A stretch of 64,000 nucleotides of DNA from an endosymbiont of Escarpia spicata (GTDB taxonomy: Bacteria; Pseudomonadota; Gammaproteobacteria; Chromatiales; Chromatiaceae), in contig QFXE01000008.1 of NCBI GenBank assembly GCA_003349915.1, positions 186,001 through 250,000 on the forward strand. Reading direction: 5' to 3'. Position 1 is the first letter of the stretch. Every line of letters begins with the position of its first letter. Shown one piece after another: positions 63,763-64,000 of the stretch. The translations under genes were made by a program, and so were the position numbers. Below the pieces are notes generated by a model. The model saw only the letters and a list, made by a program, of their open reading frames with translations. It was not told the origin of the DNA and made no database searches.

Positions 63763-64000
63763 TCAAGGTGCTCTTTTTCGCCAGTTTGCGGGAGCGGCTC
63801 GATGAAGCGTCCCTGGAGATGGAGGCAGAGGGCCTTGCGGATCTGGGGGCGGTTTTGCTGCGCCTTCGAGAGCGGGGCGGTATCTGGGCCGATGTCTTTG
63901 CAGCCGATCAAACGGTGATGATGGCGCTCAATCAGGAGATGACGGGTACCGATACGCCAGTCCAGGATGGTGATGAAGTCGCCTTCTTTCCTCCCGTGAC
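63759..64000 (+). CDS. moaD: Molybdopterin synthase small subunit MoaD (cut by window end)
   Basis: The first 80 residues of a ubiquitin-fold sulfur carrier: VLFFASLRERLDE at the start and DGDEVAFFPPVT at the end. The expected C-terminal GG, to which MoeB adds AMP and then sulfur is attached, lies just outside the window. Overlaps moeA by 4 bp. Confidence 0.92.
   Translation, partial: MIKVLFFASLRERLDEASLEMEAEGLADLGAVLLRLRERGGIWADVFAADQTVMMALNQEMTGTDTPVQDGDEVAFFPPV

Overview
The window is a stretch of gammaproteobacterial chromosome, fairly GC-rich and densely coded. It carries core housekeeping loci in classical gammaproteobacterial arrangements: hemA-prfA-prmC-moeB, rlmH-maf-rng-yhdP-nit-tldD-pmbA, the kdsD-kdsC-lptC-lptA-lptB-rpoN-hpf-ptsN locus, zapB-like/zapA/6S RNA/fau, ygfB-pepP-ubiH-ubiI, and a split-P glycine cleavage operon. 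Gene content and style (a lipoprotein multihaem cytochrome, the HprK-RapZ regulatory PTS, a GlyGly-CTERM/rhombosortase pair, lysine-rich histone-like repeats, NIT-HAMP chemoreceptor) suggest a Chromatiales-like, possibly sulfur-oxidising gammaproteobacterium. That placement is inference; no 16S gene is present.

Layout. 1-4.1 kb: a DUF6502 protein and a large DUF5666/nine-haem lipoprotein, both on the minus strand. Each is preceded by a sigma70-like promoter whose -10 box sits inside a TGGGA-N6-TCCCA inverted repeat. 4.3-7.6 kb: gatC-gatA-gatB. 7.7-9.9 kb: a reprolysin-like secreted metalloprotease broken by two frameshifts, facing a convergent lipoprotein/rhombosortase pair (9.9-10.9 kb). 11-15.5 kb: moeB, an unknown gene, prmC, prfA, hemA. 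15.8-27.9 kb: ugd, then rlmH, maf, rng, yhdP, a nitrilase-family gene, tldD and pmbA. 28-34.8 kb: ptsI, HPr, EIIA-Man, rapZ, hprK, ptsN, hpf, rpoN. 35-39.5 kb: lptB, lptA, lptC, kdsC, kdsD and an antiporter, making and exporting LPS. 39.5-42.7 kb: rplM-rpsI with an unusual leader, a broken four-helix-bundle gene in a nest of GGGCCGAGG repeats, tRNA-Gln(CTG), and a strongly expressed-looking porin. 42.7-47.6 kb: rpiA, ilvA, a lysine-rich histone H1-like protein with a 48-bp repeat, fau, 6S RNA, zapA and a zapB-like gene. 47.7-52 kb: ygfB, pepP, ubiH, ubiI. 52-55.9 kb: a DUF4382 lipoprotein and a chemoreceptor. 56-60.8 kb: a tandem glycine riboswitch, gcvT, gcvH, gcvPA, gcvPB. 61-64 kb: a PfkB-family sugar/nucleoside kinase, moaB, moeA, and moaD cut by the window end.

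Several systems are visible together. LPS biogenesis (Kdo synthesis plus the Lpt bridge) is continuous with sigma54 and the nitrogen-type PTS, which has no sugar permease here and so looks purely regulatory. The molybdenum cofactor genes at the right end and moeB in the hemA cluster belong to one pathway. The glycine cleavage operon is controlled by a glycine riboswitch followed directly by an intrinsic terminator.

The intergenic DNA carries four families of dispersed repeats. The most unusual is the GGGCCGAGG family. Inverted copies bracket a degenerate four-helix-bundle gene, the first part of that gene is duplicated with a 106-bp period, and three short paired copies without the gene lie after nearby genes or terminators. 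This looks like a small mobile element with non-autonomous derivatives, and it is the best candidate in the window for something undescribed. The shared TGGGA-N6-TCCCA operators at the left end are the second.
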